Origin: Umbilicaria muhlenbergii | Lineage: Eukaryota; Ascomycota; Lecanoromycetes; Umbilicariales; Umbilicariaceae | Length of the DNA: 64,000 bases | Assembly: GCA_000611775.1 (NCBI GenBank) | Contig: KK106982.1 | Span: forward strand, 6,504,495 to 6,568,494 | Reading direction: 5' to 3' | Part shown: one piece after another, positions 43,306 through 54,181 of the stretch | How positions within the stretch are numbered: position 1 is the stretch's first letter | Layout: each line of letters begins with the position of its first letter | Translations under genes and position numbers: made by a program | Notes under the pieces: model-generated | What the model was told of the DNA's origin: nothing | Seen by the model: only the letters and a program-made list of their open reading frames with translations | The model's database searches: none

Positions 43306-45433
43306 ATGTCTACGGTCGAATTGATGCCTGATGCGCCTCCAATCGAGGAGCCAATCATCGTGCCGCGAAGGAAGTTCAAAACCTCGGATCTGCCACTCAC
43401 TCCAGTGCAACGCTCATCCATTGACAGCCTGTTGCATACAATTAAGAAGAAGGGTGAATTTGATGCCTTGCGGAAGAAAGTATGGTCGCAGTATGCCGAC
43501 AGTGTAAGTCAACACAGACAGCACGCCTATCCGAACAAACTCTCCACCTTACGTATAATGCCCCAGGCTGGTAAACCACTTTACTGAACGACATTAGCAT
43601 GCCAAGGCAGCGTTCATCACCTCCTTGACGGACCTCGCCGAATCTGAAATCGATCGGGAGCCTTTGCTGCTATCACGGGAGCGCGGCAAAGCAGCTACAC
43701 TGATCCAAGGAGCTGTCGATCGTGGTGATATCTACAAAAGTGTCGAGGCAAACATCGACGCACTTATTGCAGAACATATCATACATGTCGAGCGGGCTGC
43801 AAGAGAGATCAGAAGGCTCGAGGTCGGGGAGGATGTCGCGGCCGAAGAAGAGAGGTTGGGAAACAAGACGGACGAGGAGTATGCGAAGGAAGCGGTTGTG
43901 AGAAGGGAAGCAAGAGAAAAGGTCAGGAAGCAGGAGGAAGCACGCAGACGGCGAGAAGAGGAGAAAGAAAGGCTCAGGGCGGAGGAAAAGCAGAAGATGT
44001 TGGAGTTGGAGAAGCTCAGAACCGCAGACGAGAGGAGAAGGGACCACGAAGCAAGGGAAGAGAAGAGGAAGCGAGAGCGGGAAGCTCAGCGGGCTGCCAA
44101 AAAGCAACTGGAGGAAGAAAGGGAACTACAAAGACGCGAACGGTATGAAAAGCGGAAAAAGGAAGAGAAGGAAAGAGAATGGGAACGGGAACGGGAAAGG
44201 GACAGAGACAGGGGGAGGGATCGAAGCCGAGATTATGGGAGATCAAGCTACCGCGATCATGAAGATATTTCTTGGGGTGGAGACGAGCCCATACGAAGAT
44301 CTCGCAGCCGGCCACAAGAAAAGGAACCGTCGCCCATTCCGGCACAGGAGGTCGATGAAAAAGCTCTGGAGGAAGCCGCCCTTGAGCTCCTGCTGAAAGA
44401 AGGAAGGGAGTTAGCGGCCAAATCCGGCCCAAGGACAGAGCTCGAGCGTTCTGAGTCCCTAGAACCACCACCGCGCAAGCTACAGCTTTCCAAATCGAAG
44501 CTGTCCGAGCCCTCTACACCGAAACCTACAATAGAGGACAGAAAATCCACTCCCAAGCCCGAGCTACGACTAGCCGCCAAATCGAGCTACAGCACCCTGA
44601 ACCGCCAAACCGCACCCACACCAGCGGAACTCATAGACGCAACCCCTCACCACCGCTCCGAGCGCAGCGAAAGCTCCGCCCACGACCCACCATCGCACCA
44701 CCGCCGTGTCAGCCGCTCCCGCTCCCGCAACCGCTACTCCAGCCGCTGGGACGAAGAAAAGCGCAAAGCCGACGCCGAAGCAAAACAAGCATGGAAAGAA
44801 CAAGCCGTGCGGCAACGCGAGCGCGAAGCCGAAGCCTGGAAGCGCGCTGCCCGGGAAAGCAAAGATCCCGGCGAGGCCAGGACGAGGTCGCGGTCGCCGA
44901 CGCGAGAGGGGGAGAAGGAGAAGAGTGGGCATCATCGCCATGAGCGTAGTCGCTCACGGAGTCCGAAGAGAAGCACGAGGTATGAACGGGAGAGGGATAG
45001 GTCTAGGTCGCCGAGGGCGAGGAAGGGTTATCAGGAGTCGGGGTCGAGGGCGGGGAGGAAGTCGAAGAGTCCGGTTGAGATTGATCGGTATGTGCCGGGT
45101 GGGAGTGGGAGGTCGAGACAGCATCGGAGTGATGATAGGGGTCACAGAAGCGAGGATAGGGGTCATAGGAGCGATGATAGGGGTCATAGGAGCGATGAGA
45201 GGGGTCATAGGAGTGATGATAGGGGCCATAGGAATGACGACAGGGCCCATAGAAGCGATGATAGGAGCCACAGGAGCGATGATAGGAGCCATCATCGAAG
45301 CGACGAGAGACCCAGAGAGAGGGAGAGGGACAGGGACAGAGACAGGGATGAAAAGCATCGATATGTGGAGATTGATCGGTACGTGCCTGGGGGCGGGGGC
45401 TGCGGTAGTGGTGGCCTAGTTGGAGAGGAGTAG
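43306..45433 (+). CDS. BOD1/SHG1-domain protein, COMPASS (Set1 complex) subunit Shg1-like
   Basis: Two exons, 43306-43503 and 43598-45433 (intron 94 nt, phase 0), giving about 677 aa. The N-terminal ~130 residues are the BOD1/SHG1 domain: KKKGEFDALRKKVWSQYADS, then the join HAKAAFITSLTDLAESEIDR and the block RGKAATLIQGAVDRGDIYKS. Shg1 is an accessory subunit of the Set1 H3K4 methyltransferase complex in yeasts. The long remainder is a highly charged coiled coil (Glu/Arg/Lys, about 150-275), then Arg/Ser-rich low complexity. It contains a seven-residue tandem repeat HRSDDRG (45122-45306) and two copies of EIDRYVPGG (about 45080 and 45370). It ends LVGEE; an RS-repeat frame continues beyond the stop. 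Confidence 0.75.
45122..45306 (+). repeat. 21-bp coding minisatellite (HRSDDRG repeat)
   Basis: About eight tandem units of 21 bp, each encoding HRS(D/E)(D/E)R(G/S), with small changes between units. It lies inside the SHG1-like gene. Unit length is a multiple of three, so copy-number change keeps the frame. Confidence 0.85.
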
Positions 45434-46414
45434 GAGCAGGAGCAGGAGCGGTAGGAGCAGGAGCAGGAGTGAATCTAGGAGTAGGAGTAGGAGTAAATGT
45501 AGGCTCGATATAGATGTATGTAGAACTTTCCGGATCTATCAAGACTTTGGGGTCGGGTCCAGTTGATGCTTATACGCAATTACCGTGGAAGGTATGTCGC
45601 GGTTTGGATCCAGTATCATCAGGGCTCTGCGGGGAACGGGAACATGTGGATATGTCTGAAATGCCAAATATTATACAGTGTCCGAGAGATCATGCTAGAT
45701 CATGTGTAAAATCATGAAGCTGGGGTTCATTTAACGCTTCTGCCACTTTGCCTTGTTGCGTTCTAGGACTTGGGTCAGTCATCAGCGGACGCTCGGAACT
45801 AGAGATCCACGCGCTTCGATACAGTCCTGAAGTCAAGACAACATAGCAGTACGAACGCCGTCAGGTGTGGTCTAAACTCCGTCATTTCGCATAACCAGAA
45901 GGAAGCCAATGGTGTCCTGTGCTTGAAGTTCAAACAAGCGGTCGGTGTGAGGGGAGTTCGAAGCACTCGACCCATAAGAGAGGGGATTGAACACTATCGA
46001 GGTCGAGCATCTGAACCGGGCGTTTTCATTGTGTAAGGATAGGCGAACTAGCTGGGTAGAGAGGAGCTTGATATTGCCGTACTGGGCTGCGGTGGGTTTT
46101 GCTGTAGAAGGAAGTGAATTATATTGAATATATGAAGGAGGAAGTCCTCGCCATGGGCATATCTTTCAGAAACACGATTCTTCTCTCTTATACAAAGGAA
46201 CGACGCAGACGGAAGCGTGTACTCGTTTCTTGCCTTTGTGAATCGTCCAGAGTATCCGACCATCGAATCCAGCCCTGCCACGTGACCAACTTAAAATCTC
46301 ATGAGAACTCCCAGCCAGTATATAGTATACTCCTCATCGTAATCGTATCAGCTCTTTACATTCTTCCAGCTCGTGCCAAAATCTTCCGGCCAGTATATGT
46401 AGCACTTTTCCTTA
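45434..46414. other. Intergenic region between convergent genes
   Basis: About 980 bases. Its first 70 bases are a GGAGCA/GGAGTA repeat (to about 45500), which in one frame encodes a run of Arg-Ser dipeptides just past the SHG1 stop. The rest holds no supported gene. Confidence 0.45.
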
Positions 46415-48763
46415 TCACAGTCGTAATCGCTCCAGCTGCTTTTCCACTTTGAGCCAAAGCGTTCCGCGGATAATATTCGACATCCGTTTCACCCACGGAA
46501 ACCGCATCAAGCAATCTTCCACCTCCTGCCAGCTTTCAATCCCTGTCCTGATGACGGCTTTAGCAATCCACTCTGCAAACCAGTCCTCCTCGTACTCATC
46601 CAACGCAAGTACAGCGCCCATGCACAGACTCCACAGCAGAAGCTTCAACGAGGCATCATCCGTAAGATCCACGCTGCTCTGTCCATACTGCTCAAACTCA
46701 TCCATCAGTTTCCGCTTCAAGACCTTCAGAAGCGCAAACGAGTAATGAAACTCGCGCAAGACATAGTTGATATAGATCAGGGTCGCCACACGGCATGATT
46801 CGTCAACGTGCCAGTCCTGTGGTGTTCCCGCTTGTAACTCTCGTTGCGACGGGAAGGACAGCAGTCGATGTTCGACGGTAGCGCGGATCTTGTTGAAGGA
46901 CATGATTGCAACCTTGGAGGCGGGACGCAAAACCTTGGACCGATCCAGGACGGAGGAGATGCGGCGCAGGCCGTGGAAGATTGCCGGCATTTCTTGGCGG
47001 AAGCTCGTGGCGCATTCCTCATCGCAGGGATCAGGGTGGCGGGATAGAAAGCTTGCTGGTAGAGGGAGTGATTGGCATTCGACGCGTGCGAATCGGGGTT
47101 TCGATGCTGTCATTGCAGATGACATGAGGTCCTGGCTGGATGGAAGGTAAGAACATGGGGGACGGCTCTGAAGGAATGAACGACGTATGTTGCTGGGGGT
47201 AATTACCACGATACAACCATGTGCAGCACTCCGCCCATTCCTAACGCTCGGAAGCCACCCCTGATGCATACCATCTTCTCCAAAGCGTCCATGTGAATCT
47301 TTTGTTCTTCGAAGTTACCAATCATCAGCTATTCCCTCATCAGTGCGCGTCAGCAAAGTTCTAGCACGTGTAAAGGCTTTCAAGGCTCGCAGAGCTTTTC
47401 TTACCTCACTCGCCACTAGGGTTCCGACCGCGCCGATTGTTGAGTCAGCCACTGCTTGCTGCGGAGAGTTCATATTCTGGTTAATTAAACGTATGGCCTC
47501 GCCTCGGTATCGAAAAGTGTCCATGTTATTACTTCTTCCCTGTAGATTGTCCATATGAACAGATGCAAGGAAGAGAAGAGCCTGGCACAAGGCCGGATCT
47601 ATCAAGGCTTGTCTGGTGAAAACGGTCCTGAGAGGGTTCTCACCTAGGCCGTTGTCGATTGGAAGCAGGGCTGGAGCAAGAACGGAAGCAACTGTTATGA
47701 GATAGCTGTCAGCTGTATCAAAAGCAGCTTTATTTCCTAGAGAAATACAGAGGCAAAAGTTATGAACTACTTTTGCCATCGCACCAGGGCCCTAAGCCTG
47801 TCCAGTAGATGGTAGTTCAAGAAAACTTGGAAGGGTCGTAGACCTAAAGAGAACACTGTGCTTTCGAAAAATATGATCAAAGCAATCAAAATCAAAGCTC
47901 GGCATATGAGACAGCTAAAATCAGTGCAAACAGGGCCAGCTTGAAATCCTTTTGCTATGCCCTTGGGCTACAAGCATACGAGAGAAGAGAGGTGTGTCCG
48001 CCGGTGCTTACATGATTAGACATGCTGAATACTTACAATGATGAAGCAGATGCAGACGTTGTTGATGACTGCTCCCGGGAGAAGTCGCAAATGGGTCGCC
48101 CACGCCGGCATCAAGGTACGTTTGCGGATTCCTGACTGGGCTTGAGTTCCCAGAAGACCGCTTGTACCGACCCCCCACGCTCTTCCCTACTGCATAGTCT
48201 ATATGGGATGGATCTGAGGGCATCTCGGTAGTGCTGCTGATTCTGGATACTGTTTGATGTACTTCCATCAGTGGTAAAGCTGCCTCCAGTAACTCCCACA
48301 ACGGGTCCAATTCTCTGCTCCACCAGTCGCTATTGGCTTGTATGACGACAGTATCCGAGTCAGCTGCCCCGAAGACATGAGGTGCTTCTTCAGATAGTTG
48401 ACCAACTTCTCTCATAGATAGTAGATCTCTGCTACCTTGGCCAACAAGTCCTACCATGCTGAAATCTCGAGCGCTGTTTCGCTTCTCATTCCGCCGATGG
48501 TTGCGCATTGCGTTCCCACGGACAAGCCTTTTGAAACCTGCATCCCGAATTTGTACAGGACTGCTAATATTTACGAACTGCCAGTGTGCCCGCGGCTGCG
48601 TCCGAGCAGACACCTTAGGGTATGAGCGAGCCGCCATCTTCGAGCGATCCATGCAGACCGCTGCTGGCACACTATCGGTTCGGACGTGTTGTATATTTCC
48701 GTACTGTTTACGGCTGAGCTGTGGTCCAGAGGAGTGGGCGCCGTTACCATGGGTCAAAGGCAC
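46415..48763 (-). CDS. Fungal_trans_2 (PF11951-type) regulator-like protein, no zinc cluster
   Basis: Four exons proposed: 48763-48037, 47712-47405, 47328-47215 and 47167-46415. The introns are 324, 76 and 47 nt and all phases fit, giving about 633 aa. The N-terminus has the block FVNISSPVQIRDAGFKRLVR..MRNHRR and PQTYLDAGVGDPFA, common to fungal regulators of this group that lack the Zn2Cys6 cluster. After the first intron come ALIDPALCQALLFLASVHMD, EAIRLINQN and IHMDALEKMVCIRGGFRALG. The first intron is long and its acceptor is my least certain join (HHS|DSYLITVASVLAPALLP). The start could also be Met38 or Met43. The role is presumably transcriptional; the target is unknown. Confidence 0.6.
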
Positions 48764-49616
48764 AGTGGTCTCATGCGGAGAGCAGCGGCCTTACACTATG
48801 ACGGGGTTCTTTTGTGTGAGAAGTGTTTGTCTGTTACGTATTTTGCCGCAGGCTTACTTTAGCCATCTAAGTTGTAATGTAGGAAAACAGAGACGGAATG
48901 GAACGAGATCAGGAAAGTCCCTCAGCCCAGGGATCGCAAATCAGCATTATGACGACGATGGAGCGTGCAAGTCATACGACACAGGAATGTCGAGACGCGC
49001 GTTGGCAGCGGGAGCTAACAGCTGACTGTACGGAGGCGGGCCAGGCACACTCGATGTCCTGCTATGCGCTGTCCAGTACTATCCCCGGAGTGGCTGCGTC
49101 TGTTGTCGCAAATACCTTCACCCTATCATCCCTATGTTAAGCCCATCAAATCGCAGTCATCCTAGGAACAAACCCAAGCCCATCCGGCAAGAAGCACCCC
49201 AAAGTGACCTAAGGCATTTATCAATATTACTTCCATCAAGCAGATTCTTTCGCCCAGGTAGATCCAAAGTCTGGCAGTCGCATTGTTTCACCCAAATTCT
49301 CGGTGGACGTCTGGAATCAAAAAGCTGGGCAGCATCTCACGTGGCCCGTGCGCTACTTGACGACTTGTCCGAGTGGGGCGACCTATGTGACGATCTGCGA
49401 AGTACCACGATCTGGTACACGTCAGCTGACGATTTCTAATACGGCGATCTTGTCCAGTTGGGATGGAGAGCTCGTGACTGATAGGTCCTGGTAGCGAAAC
49501 TGCGGGCAAGAAGTGCTTTCTAATCCAATCTCCCTTACCCCGTAATCAACGTTACTCCTATCACTCTGCCTCATCGATCCTGTACACGAATTTGACTCCT
49601 CTTGCTTCACCATTCC
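48764..49616. other. Intergenic region
   Basis: About 850 bases with only overlapping shadow ORFs on both strands. No gene, RNA or repeat is recognised. Confidence 0.4.
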
Positions 49617-50773
49617 TTAACCTCCGCAGGCGTGTCTAGATCCCGTTAGGCCCCCTAGAATCACTTCCACCGGATGGCCTTCGAAATCTCCCCGCGCCAA
49701 CATCCGGCCGATGTATCTTAAGAGCACGTATGCAAACTCTACATCATTCTTCACTTCTTCGGCATCTACCGGTTGTTTTGGCGCCCTGGCCGGTACGCCG
49801 CCGAGTGAACTGTTCCGACACAGGTATATGTTAATCTCACACCGACTGGTATCTCGGCCTCGTCATATCAATTAGCTCTTGAGAACACCGACACCTGGCC
49901 GCCTTCCGGGTCCACCATCTGCGTTACCGGGATCCAAGTCCCTTTTGAGTTAATAGCATCCAAGGCATGTCTAGCCTTTAGGGGTTCTAGCGCATTCTTG
50001 ACAGCAGCCATCATAGCCTCGACACCATTGCGGTAATCAACGATACCGTCCCCCTTGCTATATTCTAGTATTCCAGAAACGTAGCCTTGGCTACTCCCGC
50101 AAATGGCAATGATTGGGTAGATGTTGGCTGCGTTCGCAAGCTTGATTGCGAACGAGCCCAGAGCGGAGGAAGCGCCGTAAATGATGAGAGGAATCGGCGG
50201 AGCATTGGGTCCTCGTGGAGACCAAGGTGGAGGCAGCGAATGGCGGCGGAAGAGCGTAAGGGCCGCTGTGAGTGTGACAAGAGGGATTGTGACTACTTCT
50301 AATGTGATGCAACAAATGAGATCAGCAGGAAGAGACAAGTAAGCGAATAGTCGGATAGTATGATCCAAACCTTCAAAGGTTGTTCTTCTGGGCAATATAA
50401 AGACTGTGTGAGCGGGAGCCATAGCATAATCCGCGTAAGCTCCCCCTGACGTCATCATACGGTGGAAAGCAGCCATCCTGTCTCCGATTTGGAACTCGCC
50501 GTTGGCTTCGACACCTGCGCCTAAAGTGTGGATTGTGCCTGCAATGTCATCTCCGCCGTTGAGGGACACGTTCAATGCTGTAAGGTGCAGTCAGTCTGTC
50601 GAGCCATATCGTTAGCATGGCATAGATCTGCGAGAAAGGATTGACTCGCCTTTCACATTGCTTCCAGCGACGGCACCTTCAATGACTATTTCATTATTTC
50701 CTGGAATTGGGATAGGGACTTTATGGATCTCTGTAGTAAAGGGCAGGCCTGGGTGCACAATGACTTCTTTCAT
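49617..50773 (-). pseudogene. Decayed zinc-type alcohol dehydrogenase / enoyl reductase
   Basis: MDR-family oxidoreductase. Exon 1 is 50773-50650 (MKEVIVHPGLPFTTEIHKVP), exon 2 is 50577-50371 (LNGGDDIAGTIHTLGAG..GDRMAAFHRMM) and exon 3 starts at 50298 (VTIPLVTLTAAL; NAD(P)-binding IIYGASSALGSFAIKLAN). The first intron fits only as a GC-AG intron (AAAG|GCGAGT..GCTAAC..TTACAG); the second is 72 nt. The frame stops at a TGA (49870-49868), after about 253 aa. Family-like sequence continues in the same frame beyond it (YDEAEIPVGV..VGTVHSAAYRPG), then after a one-base shift near 49782 as PKQPVDAEEV..EFAYVLLRYIGR..FEGHPVEV to a stop at 49617. About 350 aa would be normal. A short segment after GSNVK also seems to be missing. 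It is a host gene in decay, or a truncated form still expressed. Confidence 0.7.
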
Positions 50774-51614
50774 GACTGCCTTGGCAGATATCAATAAAAG
50801 GACGGCCGCACAGCTCTTGTTTTCTTTCTGGTACAGATATACAAACTGGCGGGAAGGGGCCGCAGTTTATTCATATTGAATTCTTCCACAAGCAATGTAA
50901 GCGTTCATGGCTGTACTTTGGTACCACGATATGGAAGCACGTTGATTCATTAGCTTCCAGGCCCCAAAGCCGGATTATAAAGCGAAAACTCCTGGTGGTG
51001 CAGCAAATAAATCACGCGAGGTATGAACTTTGCCATAAGGGGGCAGCACTCAGCTTGACGCAGGGATAACAAGTAGAATCAAGGAGACCTATAGGTCGCG
51101 CTTACACAGCAATGACTCACATAGCACTGTGACCTTCAAACCCACTGACCACCATCGGGATTCAATCTTTGATTTTATTCAGAAGGCGCTATCAGGTCTT
51201 CGGCTCCCACGACATGGTTGTTGTATGGCTCTGTTACCTTCTCCAGATCCGCGCTTGTTCCTTGCTTGGTCGCAGTCGTGCTCGGCCGCTTTGTCGTACG
51301 CCAACAGATCTTCCTCTCTCCATGTCCTAGAAACTTCTGCATAAAACTTGCTACCGCAGCAGTGGTAAATTGCCCTTCTGTGAGCGCTAAGTCGCTACAG
51401 TAGTGTGTAAGGTAAAGGGAGCTATGCGACTTTCAATAACAATTCATGAATGGGTATCTATAGCTGAACTTAAAGCCCGCAAGACGTTCGCCGTTAGCAG
51501 AGCTGAAACGTTAAGACTGCGTTACCCGGTTATTCCGCCTTCAGGGTTCGTCGAAACCCAGCCGCACCCTAATTCCCTAACACCGTCGCTAACAGCAGGT
51601 TGAAGCCAAAGATA
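50774..51614. other. Intergenic region
   Basis: About 840 bases between the oxidoreductase pseudogene and the deubiquitinase stop. No supported gene or repeat. Confidence 0.4.
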
Positions 51615-53948
51615 TCAATTCGCTGTAACCATCGATGAAACCGGAGTCATTCCCTTGCCGGCTCTACTTACGCTGCCTCTTCCATTCCGAAGACCTGCCG
51701 TCCGCATTGGTGTTGCGATTCGGTGGTCTTCTTTACCAACATCGGCTTTGGATGGGGCTGACTGGGACTCCGCTGTCGTTGAGCCTACGATCTTGAAGTG
51801 ATGTTCAACAAGGGCCGGCGGAGTGTCGAGTATCGGAGCAGTCAAGCTTGCATCTGGTTCTGTGACGTGGGCTTGCGGAAATTCTGCATAAGGTTTCGGC
51901 TGGACCGGTAGAGGAGCGGCTTCAGCAGCTTGAGCGAAGTGGTTGGAAACGCTCTCATGCAGAGCTGTATCTGAAGTAGACGAAGATGACTCTACCGGTT
52001 TTTGGACTTCGGCAGACGTCCGGGTATCACTGCCTAGCTCTATGCTGGATGCCTCATGGAAGTCGGCCCTGGAGGGACGTCTGGATGGTGCTACGTCCTC
52101 GATGCTCTCGTAGAAGAGCATGAAAACACCACCCTGCGCCAAGATGTTTTCCTCATCAACCTCGGACACCTCATCGTCACTCAGACGCCACCAACGTTCA
52201 CAGTGTAGTTTGCTTGCCATCTCATCACCGTTGTCAAGTCTATATGGATGCCGCCTATAGCATATGTAATGTCCGTTCTCATGCCGGCCATAATGAGTAA
52301 TTGCAGCGCGAAGCTCGTACATGCGGCTATCCCTTGATGATGTGCCCTCAAATTGCGGATCTACATCATCACATAACATTGACTCTCTTGGATCGACATT
52401 CCACTGCTCCGGCTCATCTTGGTTATGGCTTCTCGGGGGCCGACTTCCCAAACACCAGGGTGATAGATCGAGCTGCTTCGGAAACCGAACGTCGGCGTAA
52501 TTCTTGCTCTGCATCCCAGTGAGTTCATCGAAAACACTGCGGTTAACATGTATGACCAAGGACTTGGGAGCCCGAGCAACCACAGCCTGCCGTGACTTAA
52601 TAGTAGTCACCCGATTTTTGACGGGAATCTGACACTTCTTCAAAAGTGTATTTTCGGAAAAGTCTTTGTCTTCCAACGCGCTGTCGATAGCAGCTAGCCG
52701 GGTCTCGGCCACCTTCCGGAGAGCATTCGACAACTGAGGCGCTTGATCACTGCCATGTAGAGGATGGGGGGCTTGGTTAATGAGTCGCTCTAGCTGCTCT
52801 TTGTTGCGTAATAGCGTGCATTTGGCACATTCAACGCCGTTGATGGGCTCTAGCGTAGTATACTCATCAAGACAGCTTCGGATATCATACATCCATTGCT
52901 TTCCCAATGGTACCGTCAGGCAGTTGAATGGAATCAACGACAAGCCTTCGACGAATCCGCACTGCATGCAGCCAACGCGTTGCGCCAACAAGCCTTCCAG
53001 AGGGTTTCTGAGCAGTGTTGAAGCGATCTCAGTAGGAAGTGGTTCGAGGTTTGGAAGTTTGCTTGTAGTGCTTTGTGGCTGAGACCTTCTCGTTGGATCT
53101 GGGCCCTCGGTGACGTCCTCAGACTGCGCACCGTTACTTGGCCGCTCGAGTACTAAGGTGACCGCTTCTGCGAGTCCACCATCAACAGACTTGTTCTCGA
53201 CGTCTCTGGAGACTTCCTTTTCAACCTCGTCCAAGACCTTCGAATAATACTCCTGGGCATCTTGCTGTTGCCAACTACTCATGCTCTTGAGCTCTGCTGG
53301 GGTCCAGAACTTCTTTCCAGCATTTGCAGGATCATTCAATTTGGTGATGATGTCTTTCAGAGCGTAGTTCGTGGAGCGACTATGGTCTTTGCGTCCTGCG
53401 GAGACAGCTTTATCTATGAAAGCTGATAATGAAGGCAAAGCAGCTAGACCTTGAATCACGCTGTTCTGGTAGCACGAGTTGTCCCAATTCCCCAGGCCCG
53501 GTATTTTGTCGTTGGCCGCGCTCTTGAAGACGGTACTGATGCCCGGAAGGCTCCTTGCTCTTCCAAACTGTGCGAATAGCCCAACGCCATCCAAGCCCAG
53601 AATACGTCTCATGGCGTCACTTTTGGCTGCAAAGCCCTCGGATTCTAGCCCCCAGTCGTCATCTTCGGGTTCACCAGTGGAGTCCATTCCAGAGCTCTGG
53701 TCTAAAGTAGATACGAGGCTGACTGGCGTAACGTAGACGAGGATGTTCCATAGTAGTTCAGGTATTGGGAGGATGGGGTAGTAGTCTAGGTAGTGAAGCA
53801 GTTGGTAGATCACAGCTGTGGATAGAATACCGTAGACCAAAGTAGTACCCACCGCCGTTGAAGTATACGGATACTCATAGCGCTTCGGGTTCAAGAAGTG
53901 ATCAGGAAGCTCGTAGGTCCGGTCGTAGGTTCCATCTCGGGCGCTCAT
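51615..53948 (-). CDS. Ubiquitin carboxyl-terminal hydrolase, UBP1/USP30-like, membrane-anchored
   Basis: Single exon, 777 aa. An N-terminal hydrophobic segment (about 33-77, including VGTTLVYGILSTAVIYQLL) looks like a membrane anchor, as in yeast Ubp1 (ER) and USP30 (mitochondria). The USP catalytic core follows: the Cys box GLGNWDNSCYQNSVIQGLAA (Cys159), the SMSSWQQQDAQEYYSKVLDE box, zinc-finger pairs CMQC and CAKC, and the His box ITHYGRHENGHYICYR with WWRLSDDEV. Active-site residues are present, so it should cleave ubiquitin from substrates. The C-terminal ~170 residues are disordered and Ser/Ala/Pro-rich. The divergent neighbour is ALB1. Confidence 0.88.
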   Translation of the reverse strand: MSARDGTYDRTYELPDHFLNPKRYEYPYTSTAVGTTLVYGILSTAVIYQLLHYLDYYPILPIPELLWNILVYVTPVSLVSTLDQSSGMDSTGEPEDDDWGLESEGFAAKSDAMRRILGLDGVGLFAQFGRARSLPGISTVFKSAANDKIPGLGNWDNSCYQNSVIQGLAALPSLSAFIDKAVSAGRKDHSRSTNYALKDIITKLNDPANAGKKFWTPAELKSMSSWQQQDAQEYYSKVLDEVEKEVSRDVENKSVDGGLAEAVTLVLERPSNGAQSEDVTEGPDPTRRSQPQSTTSKLPNLEPLPTEIASTLLRNPLEGLLAQRVGCMQCGFVEGLSLIPFNCLTVPLGKQWMYDIRSCLDEYTTLEPINGVECAKCTLLRNKEQLERLINQAPHPLHGSDQAPQLSNALRKVAETRLAAIDSALEDKDFSENTLLKKCQIPVKNRVTTIKSRQAVVARAPKSLVIHVNRSVFDELTGMQSKNYADVRFPKQLDLSPWCLGSRPPRSHNQDEPEQWNVDPRESMLCDDVDPQFEGTSSRDSRMYELRAAITHYGRHENGHYICYRRHPYRLDNGDEMASKLHCERWWRLSDDEVSEVDEENILAQGGVFMLFYESIEDVAPSRRPSRADFHEASSIELGSDTRTSAEVQKPVESSSSTSDTALHESVSNHFAQAAEAAPLPVQPKPYAEFPQAHVTEPDASLTAPILDTPPALVEHHFKIVGSTTAESQSAPSKADVGKEDHRIATPMRTAGLRNGRGSVSRAGKGMTPVSSMVTAN

Positions 53949-54181
53949 GGTGTCTTATTTTTCAACCTTGACGGGTAAGTGTAGGCCACATCTGAAAGCG
54001 GTCTCTGTGGCCCTCGCAAAAGATGGCTTAGAGTCGAAATTATCGTTAATGAGGTTCAAAAGGCAGTTGTACAAGGAGACGACATTGGGGAAGCGAGCCT
54101 ACCTTTAAATTTCACAAGCAAAGCCAAAACTGATCTCCATTACTCATATCATTCAGTCACTCAGAGATAATACTGTGAAGC
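53949..54181. promoter_or_regulatory. Divergent promoter, UBP1-like and ALB1 genes
   Basis: 233 bp between opposed start codons; it must serve both genes. No specific site is claimed. Confidence 0.4.

Noticed and set aside
45122-45306. CRISPR-like regular repeats
   Set aside because: Tandem 21-bp coding units with no unique spacers in a eukaryotic gene: a minisatellite, not a CRISPR array.
44706-45419. Second-frame ORF (237 codons) inside the SHG1-like gene
   Set aside because: It exists because the 21-bp repeat and the Arg codons keep all frames open. The main frame carries the SHG1 domain.
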